NCBI GenBank assembly: GCA_030039615.1
Contig: JASHVF010000094.1
Location: 1-9,194, forward strand
DNA from: Gammaproteobacteria bacterium
GTDB lineage: Bacteria; Pseudomonadota; Gammaproteobacteria; Steroidobacterales; Steroidobacteraceae
DNA: 9,194 nucleotides
Reading direction: 5' to 3'
Shown here: in pieces, positions 1 through 6,508 of the stretch
Position numbering within the stretch: the stretch's first letter is position 1
Layout: each line of letters opens with the position of its first letter
Made by a program: the position numbers and the translations under genes
The notes under the pieces: model-generated
What the model saw: the letters and a program-made list of their open reading frames with translations, nothing else
Told to the model about the DNA's origin: nothing
The model's database searches: none

Positions 1-2
1 GC

Positions 3-464
3 AGCTCGCCGCTGCACGGGCTCGGCGTGTTTGCGCTGCGCACCATCGCCAAGGGAACGCGCGTCATCGAGTACCAGGGCGAGCGCGTCTCGCACGAGGA
101 GGCCGACCGGCGCTACGAGGACAAGAGCGCGGACGACAACCATACGTTCCTGTTCATCGCCGACGAAACCACGGTCATCGACGCCGGCGTCGATGGCAAC
201 GACGCGCGCTTCGTGAACCACGCCTGCGAGCCCAACTGCGAATCGGTGATCGAGGACGCGCGGGTGTTCATCGACGCGATCCGCACGATCGCGCCCGGCG
301 AGGAGCTCACCTACGACTACCAGATCCAGCGCGAAGCGAGCGATCCGCCCGACATCGACGCCATTTTCGCCTGCCGCTGCGGGCAGCCCGGCTGCCGCGG
401 CACCATGATGTGGCCGCCGAAGCGCCGGCCACGCCGTGCCGCCGGCAGGCGGCCGCGGCGCTGA
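3..464 (+). CDS. SET-domain protein methyltransferase, 5' end missing
   Basis: This is the 3' part of a gene whose start lies before the window. The open frame runs back to the left edge and reads SPLHGLGVFA, the usual opening of a SET domain, so the GTG at 27 is an internal Val codon and not the start. Counting from that codon, the visible SET motifs are YQGE (16-19), the S-adenosylmethionine-binding RFVNHACEPNC (61-71; usually NHSC, here NHAC) and GEELTYDY (91-98), which holds the catalytic Tyr. A post-SET cluster CRCGQPGC (116-123) follows; with Cys71 it would bind one zinc ion. The protein ends in a short Arg/Pro-rich basic tail. The family transfers methyl groups to lysines, but bacterial targets are mostly unknown and none can be named here. 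Its stop lies four bases before the preferred kup start, so the two are probably cotranscribed. The family assignment is firm; the substrate is unknown. Confidence 0.9.
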   Translation, partial: SSPLHGLGVFALRTIAKGTRVIEYQGERVSHEEADRRYEDKSADDNHTFLFIADETTVIDAGVDGNDARFVNHACEPNCESVIEDARVFIDAIRTIAPGEELTYDYQIQREASDPPDIDAIFACRCGQPGCRGTMMWPPKRRPRRAAGRRPRR

Positions 465-468
465 CGGC

Positions 469-2328
469 ATGAACCAGGCGCGTCCTTTCAAGCTGGCGAC
501 CGTGGTCGCCGCGACCGGTATCGTGTACGGCGACATCGGCACGAGCCCGCTCTACACCATGGAGGCGGCGCTCGGCGCCTCGGGCACCTTCAACGCCGAG
601 GCGGTGCTCGGCGTGCTGTCGCTGATCTTCTGGGCGCTCACGATCTCGGTGACGCTCAAGTACCTGACGATCATCATGCGCGCCGATAACCAGGGCGAGG
701 GCGGAATCCTCGCGCTGTTCGCGCTGGCGCAGCGCCGGCTGATCACCGGCAGCACCTGGGCCAAGGTCGCGGTCGGCCTGGCGCTCGCCGGAACCGCGTT
801 CTTCTTCTGCGACGCCCTCATCACGCCGGCGATCTCGGTGCTGTCCGCCGTCGAAGGCCTCGAGGTGCTCAACCCGGGCCTCAAGAGCTGGGTGATCTGG
901 GTGACGATCGCCGTGCTCGCCGTGCTGTTCGGCTACCAGCACCGCGGCACGGCGAGCGTGGCGGCGCTGTTCGGTCCGATCATGGTCGTCTGGTTCCTGG
1001 TGATCGCCGTGATCGGTGTGATTCCGATCATGCGCAATCCGCAGGTACTGGTCGCGCTCAATCCGCTCGTCGGGCTCGACCTGCTGTTTCACCGGCCGCA
1101 GGTGGCGCTGGCGATCATCGGCGCGGTGTTCCTCGCCATCACCGGGGGCGAGGCGCTGTACGCCGACATGGGCCACTTCGGCAAGCGGCCGGTGCGCATC
1201 GCCTGGTTCGCTCTGGTGGCACCTGCGCTGGTAATCAACTACTTCGGGCAGGGAGCGATGCTGCTCGAGCTCGGCAAGCCGGTCGAGCATCCGCTGTTCC
1301 ACATGGTGCCGGAAGCCGTGTTGCCGTGGCTGGTGATCCTGGCGACCGCGGCGACGGTGATCGCCTCGCAGGCGACGATCTCCGGGGCCTTCTCCATGGC
1401 GAGCCAGGCGGTGCACCTCGATCTGCTGCCGCGGCTGCGTGTGCTGCAGACCTCCGCGCTCGAGCAGGGCCAGATCTACGTGCCGATCGTCAACTGGCTG
1501 GTGTTCCCCGCGGTCATCCTGTTCGTCGTCGGCTTCGGCTCCTCGGATGCGCTGGGAGGCGCCTATGGCGCCGCGGTAGTCGGCACCATGGCGGTCACCA
1601 CGGTGCTCGGGGCGTTCGTCGCCGCCACGCAATGGAACTGGCCCAAGTGGCGCGTGGCGGCGGTCTTCGGCGTGATGCTCATCACCGATCTCGCGTTCGT
1701 CGCCGGCAACATGACCAAGGTGCCGGCGGGCGGCTGGATCCCGCTCACCCTCGGCGCGGTCCTCTATATCGTGTTCGCAACCTGGCGCAGCGGGCGGCTC
1801 GAGCTGCGCGCCGCGCTCGCCAAGCTCGCGGTGCCGCGCAGCGAGCTGGCGAAGCTGGTGGCCGGCGTGCAGCGCGTCCCCGGCACCGGCGTGTTCCTGG
1901 CAAGCAACGCGACGCTGGTGCCCTCGGCGCTGATCCGCAACATCGAGCACAACGGCGTGGTGCATCAGCGCGTCGTCATCCTCAACGTCGAGATTGCCGA
2001 CACGCCGCGGCAGGACCCGGCGAGCCGGCTCAACATCGACGAGCCGGTGCCGGGCGTCTACTACATCACCGCGCGCTTCGGCTTCATGGAGACGCCGGAC
2101 GTCGCCGAGGCGCTCAAGGCCTGTCGCACGCGCGGCCTGCGCATCTTCACCGAGGACAGCTCATTCTTCGTCGGCCGGCACGTGGTGCGCGCGCGGCCGC
2201 TGCCGGGACTGCGCGGGCTGCAGCGGCGGCTGTTTGCGCGCATGCAGCAATACAGCACGCAGGCGGCCGAGTTCTTCCGCATGCCATTCCGCGACGTCGT
2301 GATACTCAATACCGCGGTGGAGATCTGA
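469..2328 (+). CDS. kup: Kup-type potassium uptake protein (K+/H+ symporter)
   Basis: Inner-membrane K+ transporter of the KUP/HAK/KT family, believed to bring in K+ with H+. From ATG 469 it has 619 residues, close to E. coli Kup. About twelve hydrophobic segments fill residues 1-440, and a cytoplasmic domain of about 180 residues follows. The family signature GIVYGDIGTSPLYT is at 17-30. The acidic residues that correspond by position to those needed in E. coli Kup are Asp22 (GDIGTSPLY), Asp115 (before LITPAIS) and Glu228 (GGEALYADMGHFG). The C-terminal FFVGRHVV stretch is also typical. An in-frame GTG at 436 would overlap the SET gene by 29 bases; ATG 469 is preferred because its protein begins just before the conserved region. 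There is no strong Shine-Dalgarno at either start, so translation may be coupled to termination at the SET stop four bases upstream. No RNA switch is visible. Confidence 0.96.
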   Translation: MNQARPFKLATVVAATGIVYGDIGTSPLYTMEAALGASGTFNAEAVLGVLSLIFWALTISVTLKYLTIIMRADNQGEGGILALFALAQRRLITGSTWAKVAVGLALAGTAFFFCDALITPAISVLSAVEGLEVLNPGLKSWVIWVTIAVLAVLFGYQHRGTASVAALFGPIMVVWFLVIAVIGVIPIMRNPQVLVALNPLVGLDLLFHRPQVALAIIGAVFLAITGGEALYADMGHFGKRPVRIAWFALVAPALVINYFGQGAMLLELGKPVEHPLFHMVPEAVLPWLVILATAATVIASQATISGAFSMASQAVHLDLLPRLRVLQTSALEQGQIYVPIVNWLVFPAVILFVVGFGSSDALGGAYGAAVVGTMAVTTVLGAFVAATQWNWPKWRVAAVFGVMLITDLAFVAGNMTKVPAGGWIPLTLGAVLYIVFATWRSGRLELRAALAKLAVPRSELAKLVAGVQRVPGTGVFLASNATLVPSALIRNIEHNGVVHQRVVILNVEIADTPRQDPASRLNIDEPVPGVYYITARFGFMETPDVAEALKACRTRGLRIFTEDSSFFVGRHVVRARPLPGLRGLQRRLFARMQQYSTQAAEFFRMPFRDVVILNTAVEI

Positions 2329-2337
2329 CAGACGGCT

Positions 2338-2346
2338 TGCAATAAT
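2338..2346 (+). promoter_or_regulatory. Possible extended -10 promoter for folA
   Basis: TG-C-AATAAT resembles an extended -10 element (five of six bases of TATAAT, plus the TG). TGGAGA at 2318-2323, 17 bases upstream and inside the end of kup, matches four of six bases of a -35. Transcription would start near 2353, about three bases before the folA ATG, giving an almost leaderless mRNA. This would agree with the lack of any purine-rich ribosome binding site before folA. AT-rich stretches are rare in this GC-rich DNA, which makes the match stand out, but it is a motif reading only. Confidence 0.3.
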
Positions 2347-2355
2347 GCCTTTCAC

Positions 2356-2883
2356 ATGAGCGATGCGCCGCCGCTGATCTCTCTCATCGTCGCCATGGCG
2401 CAGAACGGCGTCATCGGCCGCGACAACGCGCTGCCCTGGCGGCTGCCCGCGGACCTGAAGCGCTTCAGGGAATTCACGCTCGGCAAACCGATCCTCATGG
2501 GGCGCAAGACCTTCGAGTCGATCGGTCGTCCGCTCCCCGGGCGCGGCAACCTGGTGCTGACGCGTGACCACGACTGGCACGCTGACGGCGTGATTCCGGT
2601 GCACTCGGTGGAGGAGGCGCTGCGCCAGACGCGCACCTGCGACGAGCTGGTGGCGATCGGCGGCGCGGAGATCTACCGGCTGCTGCTGCCGCTGGCGCGT
2701 CGCATCTATCTGACCCACGTGCACGCCGACATCGCCGGCGATACCTACTTCCCGGCGTTCGATCCGGCGCAGTGGGACGACCTCGATTACCAGACGCATC
2801 CGGCCGACGAGCGCCACGCCTACCCGGTCACCTTCGTGACGCTCGAGCGGCGTACCGCCCCGGCCGCACCGCGGCCTCACTGA
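2356..2883 (+). CDS. folA: Dihydrofolate reductase
   Basis: Cytoplasmic enzyme that reduces dihydrofolate to tetrahydrofolate with NADPH, supplying one-carbon carriers for thymidylate, purine and methionine synthesis; it is the target of trimethoprim. At 175 residues it is slightly longer than E. coli DHFR (159), mostly from a few extra residues at each end. Visible motifs are the N-terminal strand and Met20-type loop (NGVIGRDNALPW, 17-28), LPADLKRF with the active-site acid Asp33, the NADPH-binding GRKTFESIGRPLPGR, and IGGAEIYRLLLP with the conserved Gly-Gly. The motif DTYFP lies towards the C-terminus. It starts 27 bases after kup on the same strand and could be read from the kup transcript or from a promoter of its own. 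No Shine-Dalgarno is seen. The ATG is placed correctly because SLIVAMAQNGVIG lines up with the family's first strand. All key residues are present, so it is probably active. Confidence 0.97.
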   Translation: MSDAPPLISLIVAMAQNGVIGRDNALPWRLPADLKRFREFTLGKPILMGRKTFESIGRPLPGRGNLVLTRDHDWHADGVIPVHSVEEALRQTRTCDELVAIGGAEIYRLLLPLARRIYLTHVHADIAGDTYFPAFDPAQWDDLDYQTHPADERHAYPVTFVTLERRTAPAAPRPH

Positions 2884-3050
2884 CCGCCCGCGCATCACCC
2901 TTCAGCCGGCGTGCCCGGCGGAGTGTGCTGCAGTTCTCAAACCGCCGCGCTTGCCTGCCGATCCGCGACGCAGGTCGTTTCGCGCTGTACACCGCGCGCT
3001 AGAGTCATCCGCTACTTTCTCCAGGGCGACGCTATCTGGAGGCCCGCGCT
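2884..3050. other. Gap between folA and the secreted-protein gene
   Basis: These 167 bases hold no convincing gene. A small hairpin (GCCGG at 2905-2909, CCGGC at 2915-2919, loop of five) follows the folA stop but has no T-run, so it is not a standard intrinsic terminator. The promoter of the downstream gene is presumably here. The nearest candidates (TAGAGT at 3000, TACTTT near 3013) have no good -35 partner, so I do not call one. The last part, from about 3038, carries the ribosome binding site of the next gene. Confidence 0.5.
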
Positions 3051-3068
3051 ATGTGGAGTGACAATATG
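3038..3068 (+). promoter_or_regulatory. Two consecutive ribosome binding sites with two in-frame starts
   Basis: GGAGG at 3038-3042 lies eight bases before ATG 3051. GGAG at 3055-3058, inside the first codons, lies seven bases before a second in-frame ATG at 3066. Both spacings are good, so either start, or both, could be used. The two products differ by five residues ahead of the signal peptide's basic region. The first site is the stronger match to the anti-Shine-Dalgarno sequence. Confidence 0.5.
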
Positions 3069-4496
3069 TCGAGTTCGGATCGCAGGGCCCGGGTGACCCT
3101 CGCTCTGATCGCGCTAGCAAGCGTCGCCGGCGTCACCGCGGCCTACGCCCGGGGTGAGGAGCACGAGCATCGCGCTTCCGAGCCGGAGCGGCATGCGGCA
3201 CGGCAGAATCACCGCGCGGAGGCGCCGCGTGCGGCCAACGTCCGCGCTGCGCCGGCCCGGCAGCCCTACCGCGCGCCAGAGCATCCGGTGGCTCGCGCGC
3301 AGCCAGCCGCTCGCGCGCAGCCAGCCGCACGTCCGCAAGTGGCCGCGCGCGCGCAACCGGCCACTCATCCGCAGGTGGCCCCTCATTCAGCCTATGCCGC
3401 CGCCGGCCCTGCTCGCGTCGTCCATTACGGCGGCCCGCTGAGCGGAACCGTCGAGCGCAGCATCCGGCCCGGCTTCGTGAGCCGCACGTTCGTGAGCGGC
3501 GGGCACGTGATGTACACGCACGTGTACCAACAGCACGTCTGGCACCAGTTCGGCAGAGCCTTCCCCTACGAGACCTACGTGCCGGCGGTACGCTTCCCCG
3601 CGGCCTACTACGGCTGGGCGCTCGCCCCATGGGCGCACCCGATTGCCTACAGCTGGGGCTGGCGCGCGCAGCCGTGGTATCCGACCTACGGCGTTCTGTT
3701 CACGCCGTATCCGGTCTACAGCAGCCCGGATCTGTGGATGACCGACTACATCCTCGCCCAGAACATGCAGGCGGCTTACCAGGCGCAGGCTGCCTACCAG
3801 GCGCAGGCTGCCTACCCGGTGCCGAGCGCGCCGCCTGCGAACTACGTCGACCCGGCCGCGGCACCTGGCGCCACGGCCGCCGACTCGGGCTATGTCGATC
3901 CGGCCGCAGCGCCGGGCGCCGTGGCGCCTGACCCGGCAGCGCCGTCGCCCGCCGCACCACCGCCCGCCGCGCCCACGACCACCGCGCCGCCGCCAGCCAT
4001 CACGCCGCAGATCAAGGCGCAACTCGACGCCCAGATCAAAGTTCAGCTGCAGGAGCAGCAGCAGGCTGCGGCCGCGACGCCGGCCACGCTGACGGCTGAC
4101 AGCGGCCCGCCGGCGCTCAGGCCCAACCATGTGTTCTTCCAGGTCGTGCAGCCGCTCGACGTACCCTCGGGCGCGAACCGCCACTGCACGCTGAGCGCCA
4201 ACGATTACATCAAGCGCACCGGCGGCATCAGCGACGATGACTGGCAGATCCCGGTGGTGGTCGAGCTGAGCGGACCGAGCGACTGTCCGGAGGGCCTGCA
4301 CACCCGCATCGGGCTAAACGATCTCAACGCCATGGAGAACGAGCAGGAGGCCCAGGTTCTGGAGGCGATGCGCGCTGCCTCGAAGAGCATGGGACCGAAC
4401 GGGCCGCCGAGCGGACCCGCCCAGCCGTCCCTGATCGCCGACGGCAGCGCGACTCCCGATCCGGATGCGCTGCAGGCGTTCCGGCAGGCGCAGTAA
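3051..4496 (+). CDS. Secreted Tyr/Trp- and Ala/Pro-rich protein of unknown function
   Basis: I cannot name a function. The 481-residue product begins with a Sec-type signal peptide: basic DRRAR at 10-14, hydrophobic 15-31, likely cleavage after AYA at 33. Next come a His/Glu/Arg-rich segment, five Ala/Arg/Pro/Gln hexapeptides (81-110) and an aromatic region of about 122-232 ending in LWMTDYILAQNMQAAY (Trp229). A Gln/Ala/Tyr repeat, an Ala/Pro linker to about 315 and a likely helix rich in Gln and Lys (317-342) follow. The last part is a compact domain (about 355-445) with the only two cysteines, Cys379 (HCTLS) and Cys412 (DCPEG), probably disulfide-linked in the periplasm. From memory, the W-(L/M)-TDY motif followed by a helix and a C-x-L-x-x-x-D domain recurs in uncharacterised exported proteins of proteobacteria. 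The kinase gene begins 41 bases downstream. An envelope or matrix role is only a guess. Confidence 0.8.
   Translation: MWSDNMSSSDRRARVTLALIALASVAGVTAAYARGEEHEHRASEPERHAARQNHRAEAPRAANVRAAPARQPYRAPEHPVARAQPAARAQPAARPQVAARAQPATHPQVAPHSAYAAAGPARVVHYGGPLSGTVERSIRPGFVSRTFVSGGHVMYTHVYQQHVWHQFGRAFPYETYVPAVRFPAAYYGWALAPWAHPIAYSWGWRAQPWYPTYGVLFTPYPVYSSPDLWMTDYILAQNMQAAYQAQAAYQAQAAYPVPSAPPANYVDPAAAPGATAADSGYVDPAAAPGAVAPDPAAPSPAAPPPAAPTTTAPPPAITPQIKAQLDAQIKVQLQEQQQAAAATPATLTADSGPPALRPNHVFFQVVQPLDVPSGANRHCTLSANDYIKRTGGISDDDWQIPVVVELSGPSDCPEGLHTRIGLNDLNAMENEQEAQVLEAMRAASKSMGPNGPPSGPAQPSLIADGSATPDPDALQAFRQAQ
3291..3380 (+). repeat. Five tandem 18-base units (Ala-Arg-Ala-Gln-Pro-Ala type)
   Basis: Five in-frame 18-base units encode ARAQPA, ARAQPA, ARPQVA, ARAQPA and THPQVA. 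The first two units (3291-3308 and 3309-3326) are identical at DNA level and the others have diverged, so the latest duplication is recent. They form an unstructured spacer between the signal peptide and the aromatic region of the secreted protein. Confidence 0.85.
3780..3815 (+). repeat. Perfect 18-base tandem duplication (Gln-Ala-Gln-Ala-Ala-Tyr)
   Basis: Two identical 18-base units, 3780-3797 and 3798-3815, each encode QAQAAY, just after the WMTDYILAQNMQAAY motif. A shorter related stretch, QAAY at 3768-3779, precedes them. Whole codons are added, so copy-number change would keep the frame. Confidence 0.85.
3843..3920 (+). repeat. Imperfect direct repeat encoding YVDPAAAPGA twice
   Basis: The 30-base stretches at 3843-3872 and 3891-3920 both encode YVDPAAAPGA with several synonymous differences. 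They are offset by 48 bases. The protein is identical while the DNA has drifted, so this is an older duplication than the 18-base ones nearby, perhaps kept by selection on the peptide. Confidence 0.75.
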
Positions 4497-4537
4497 GCGC
4501 CAGTTACCTGCCGCACGGGGGAGTCCGGGTACCGATC

Positions 4538-6508
4538 ATGATCGGCGAGCTCATAGATCACTATCGCGTACTCGAGCTCCTCGGCCGCGGCAACATGGGC
4601 GTCGTCTACAAGGCGCTCGACGTGAATCTCGACCGCCAGGTCGCGATCAAGGTCATGAGCGCCGAGGCGCGCGACGATCCCGACTTCGTCGAGCGCTTCC
4701 GTCAGGAAGCGCGCATGCAGGGCGCGTTGAATCATCCCAACGTCGCGATGCTGTTCGACTACTTCGTCCACGACGGCGCCCCCGTCGTGGTGATGGAGTT
4801 CATCGACGGCGAGAGCATGGAGCAGATGATCCGGCGGCGCGGCGCGATCCCGGTGCGCGAATGCATCCCGCTCTTCAAGCAGGCATTGGGCGGCGTCGCG
4901 GCCGCGCATCGCGCCGGCATCGTCCACCGCGATCTGAAGCCGAGCAACCTGATGGTGACCCGCGACGGCACCGTCAAGGTGATGGACTTCGGCATCGCCA
5001 AGCGGCAGGGCGCCCCGGGCGCCACCAGGGTGAGCAGCACCAGCATCGGCAGTCCCCTCTACATGGCGCCCGAGCAGATTCTCGGTCGGCCGGTCGATTG
5101 CCGCACCGACGTGTACGCGCTCGGCCTGACGCTCTACGAGCTGTTGACCGGGTGCCGGCCGTTCAATCCGCGCGGCAAGGCCGAGTACATGGTGTTGAAT
5201 GCCCACGTCAACGACACGCCCGAGCCGCCGACCGTCTACCGCTACGGGATTCCGCAGCCGATCGTGGATGCGGTCATGCGCGCGCTCGCGAAGGATCCGG
5301 CCACGCGCTTCCAGAGCGCCGACGAGTTCATGCAGGCACTGCCGGATGCAGGCGCTCTTGCAGCGGCTGCAGCCGCAATGGCGGCACCCACCGCGGCGGC
5401 GCCTGACGGGGCTGCGAGGCCAGCAGGTCCGACCGGCACGGTGGCGCTCGAGCCGCAGCCGCCTGCGGCGCGCGCAGGTCCCACCGGCACGCTGGTGCTC
5501 GAACCATGCGCCGCGCCGCCCGCCTCAGGTCCGACCGGCACCCTCGTGCTTCCGCGAGAGGCCGCGGCGCCTGCTGCGGGCCCGACCGGCACGCTGGTGC
5601 TCGAGCCGCAAGCTGCGGGCGGGACCACGGCGATCGAGTACACGCCGATGCCGGCCCGGCGCGTCGACCCGTCGCAGTCCATGGTGGTGGATTTCTCCGC
5701 GGGCACCGTATGGCAACAGCTGCATCCGCCGGAGCCAGCGCGGCTGGCGGTTGTCGCCGATCCTTCCGCGCAGGGTCATGTTGCCATCTTCCCGGAGGCG
5801 CATGCCGCGACGCATGGCCCGCGCAAGGCGTCACGTCCCTGGCTGGCGCGCGGCGGTGGTCTCGGCACGGTCGCTGCGCTTCTTGCCGTGATTGCTTTCG
5901 GCGCCGTACTGCGTCACGGCGCCCGTTTGCATGCGGCCCATGCGGCCGCCGCTTCCGAGGCGGGCCTCCCGCCGCCCGCAGCGCAGGGACAGGCGGTTCC
6001 CGAGACACAAACGCCGACGGAATCCACCGAGCCGCCCGCGCCGGCGCCTGCGACAGCAGTGCCATCGGTGGCAGAGGCCGCGCCAGCTGCCGCGCCGCTG
6101 GCCCCGCCCGCGCCCGCCACCGGTAGCGCGCCACCCCTGCGCCAGGGTCTCTCGGGCACTTGGAGCGGCGAATACGTCGATGCCTCGGGCAAGCGGCTGT
6201 TGCGCGTCGTGAATCTCAGCATCAGCCGCGTGCAACCCGACGGCGGAATCGAAGGAACCCTGGAGTATCAGGCGGACTCCGGGAATGGGGAATGCAAGCT
6301 CCACCCGCGCGGCAGTACCTGGGTCGCCGGGGAGCGGCGTTTGCAGCTGAGCCCCGAAGCCTGCAGCCCACACCATCCGCGCGAGCTCGGCGTGCCGCTC
6401 GATTTCGCCGGCGTGAATCCGGGAGCCAACACCCTCAAGGACGGCCGCATCGAGGCGCCCACCGGTGAAGTCATCCGCGTGAAGCTCAAGCGCGTGAGCG
6501 GCGTCTAG
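4538..6508 (+). CDS. Membrane-anchored Hanks-type Ser/Thr protein kinase
   Basis: The 656-residue protein has a cytoplasmic kinase domain (about 9-265), a repeat-bearing linker, one membrane helix (about 440-458) and an outer part. The catalytic set is complete: glycine loop GRGNMG (16-21), Lys38, helix-C Glu57, HRDLKPSN (130-137, catalytic Asp132), DFG with Asp150, a Ser/Thr-rich activation loop, and APE at 177-179. It should therefore autophosphorylate and phosphorylate Ser/Thr on partners. Residues 297-364 are four 17-residue GPTGT repeats. Beyond the membrane a Pro/Ala linker leads to a small domain (about 535-654) opening with SGTWSGEY, with Cys586 and Cys609 as a possible disulfide; it looks like a beta-rich sensor fold that I do not recognise. 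The start places IDHYRVLELLGRG correctly. GGGGGAG at 4517-4523 is 14 bases upstream, rather far for a ribosome binding site. Its stop overlaps the convergent kmo stop. The signal and targets are unknown. Confidence 0.93.
   Translation: MIGELIDHYRVLELLGRGNMGVVYKALDVNLDRQVAIKVMSAEARDDPDFVERFRQEARMQGALNHPNVAMLFDYFVHDGAPVVVMEFIDGESMEQMIRRRGAIPVRECIPLFKQALGGVAAAHRAGIVHRDLKPSNLMVTRDGTVKVMDFGIAKRQGAPGATRVSSTSIGSPLYMAPEQILGRPVDCRTDVYALGLTLYELLTGCRPFNPRGKAEYMVLNAHVNDTPEPPTVYRYGIPQPIVDAVMRALAKDPATRFQSADEFMQALPDAGALAAAAAAMAAPTAAAPDGAARPAGPTGTVALEPQPPAARAGPTGTLVLEPCAAPPASGPTGTLVLPREAAAPAAGPTGTLVLEPQAAGGTTAIEYTPMPARRVDPSQSMVVDFSAGTVWQQLHPPEPARLAVVADPSAQGHVAIFPEAHAATHGPRKASRPWLARGGGLGTVAALLAVIAFGAVLRHGARLHAAHAAAASEAGLPPPAAQGQAVPETQTPTESTEPPAPAPATAVPSVAEAAPAAAPLAPPAPATGSAPPLRQGLSGTWSGEYVDASGKRLLRVVNLSISRVQPDGGIEGTLEYQADSGNGECKLHPRGSTWVAGERRLQLSPEACSPHHPRELGVPLDFAGVNPGANTLKDGRIEAPTGEVIRVKLKRVSGV
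5426..5629 (+). repeat. Four exact-period 51-base repeats (GPTGT-LVLEP) in the kinase linker
   Basis: The units begin at 5426, 5477, 5528 and 5579, exactly 51 bases (17 codons) apart. Each begins GPTGT. The following residues are VALEP, LVLEP, LVLPR and LVLEP, and the rest is a variable Ala/Pro tail. The conserved core holds two Thr (299/301, 316/318, 333/335, 350/352) followed by aliphatic residues. The repeats sit between the catalytic domain and the membrane helix, in the cytoplasm. Confidence 0.9.

Noticed and set aside
436..468. Upstream GTG start for kup
   Set aside because: It would overlap the SET gene by 29 bases and add residues that are only the SET gene's basic tail in another frame. 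ATG 469 gives the normal family length.
307..1965. Long - strand open frame (552 codons) rich in His, Arg and Asp, opposite kup
   Set aside because: It lies entirely antisense to an unmistakable kup gene. Its composition is what GC-rich coding DNA gives when read backwards, and it has no recognisable domain.
2905..2919. Hairpin after folA as a terminator
   Set aside because: The stem is only five base pairs and no T-run follows. Such stems are common by chance in DNA this rich in GC.
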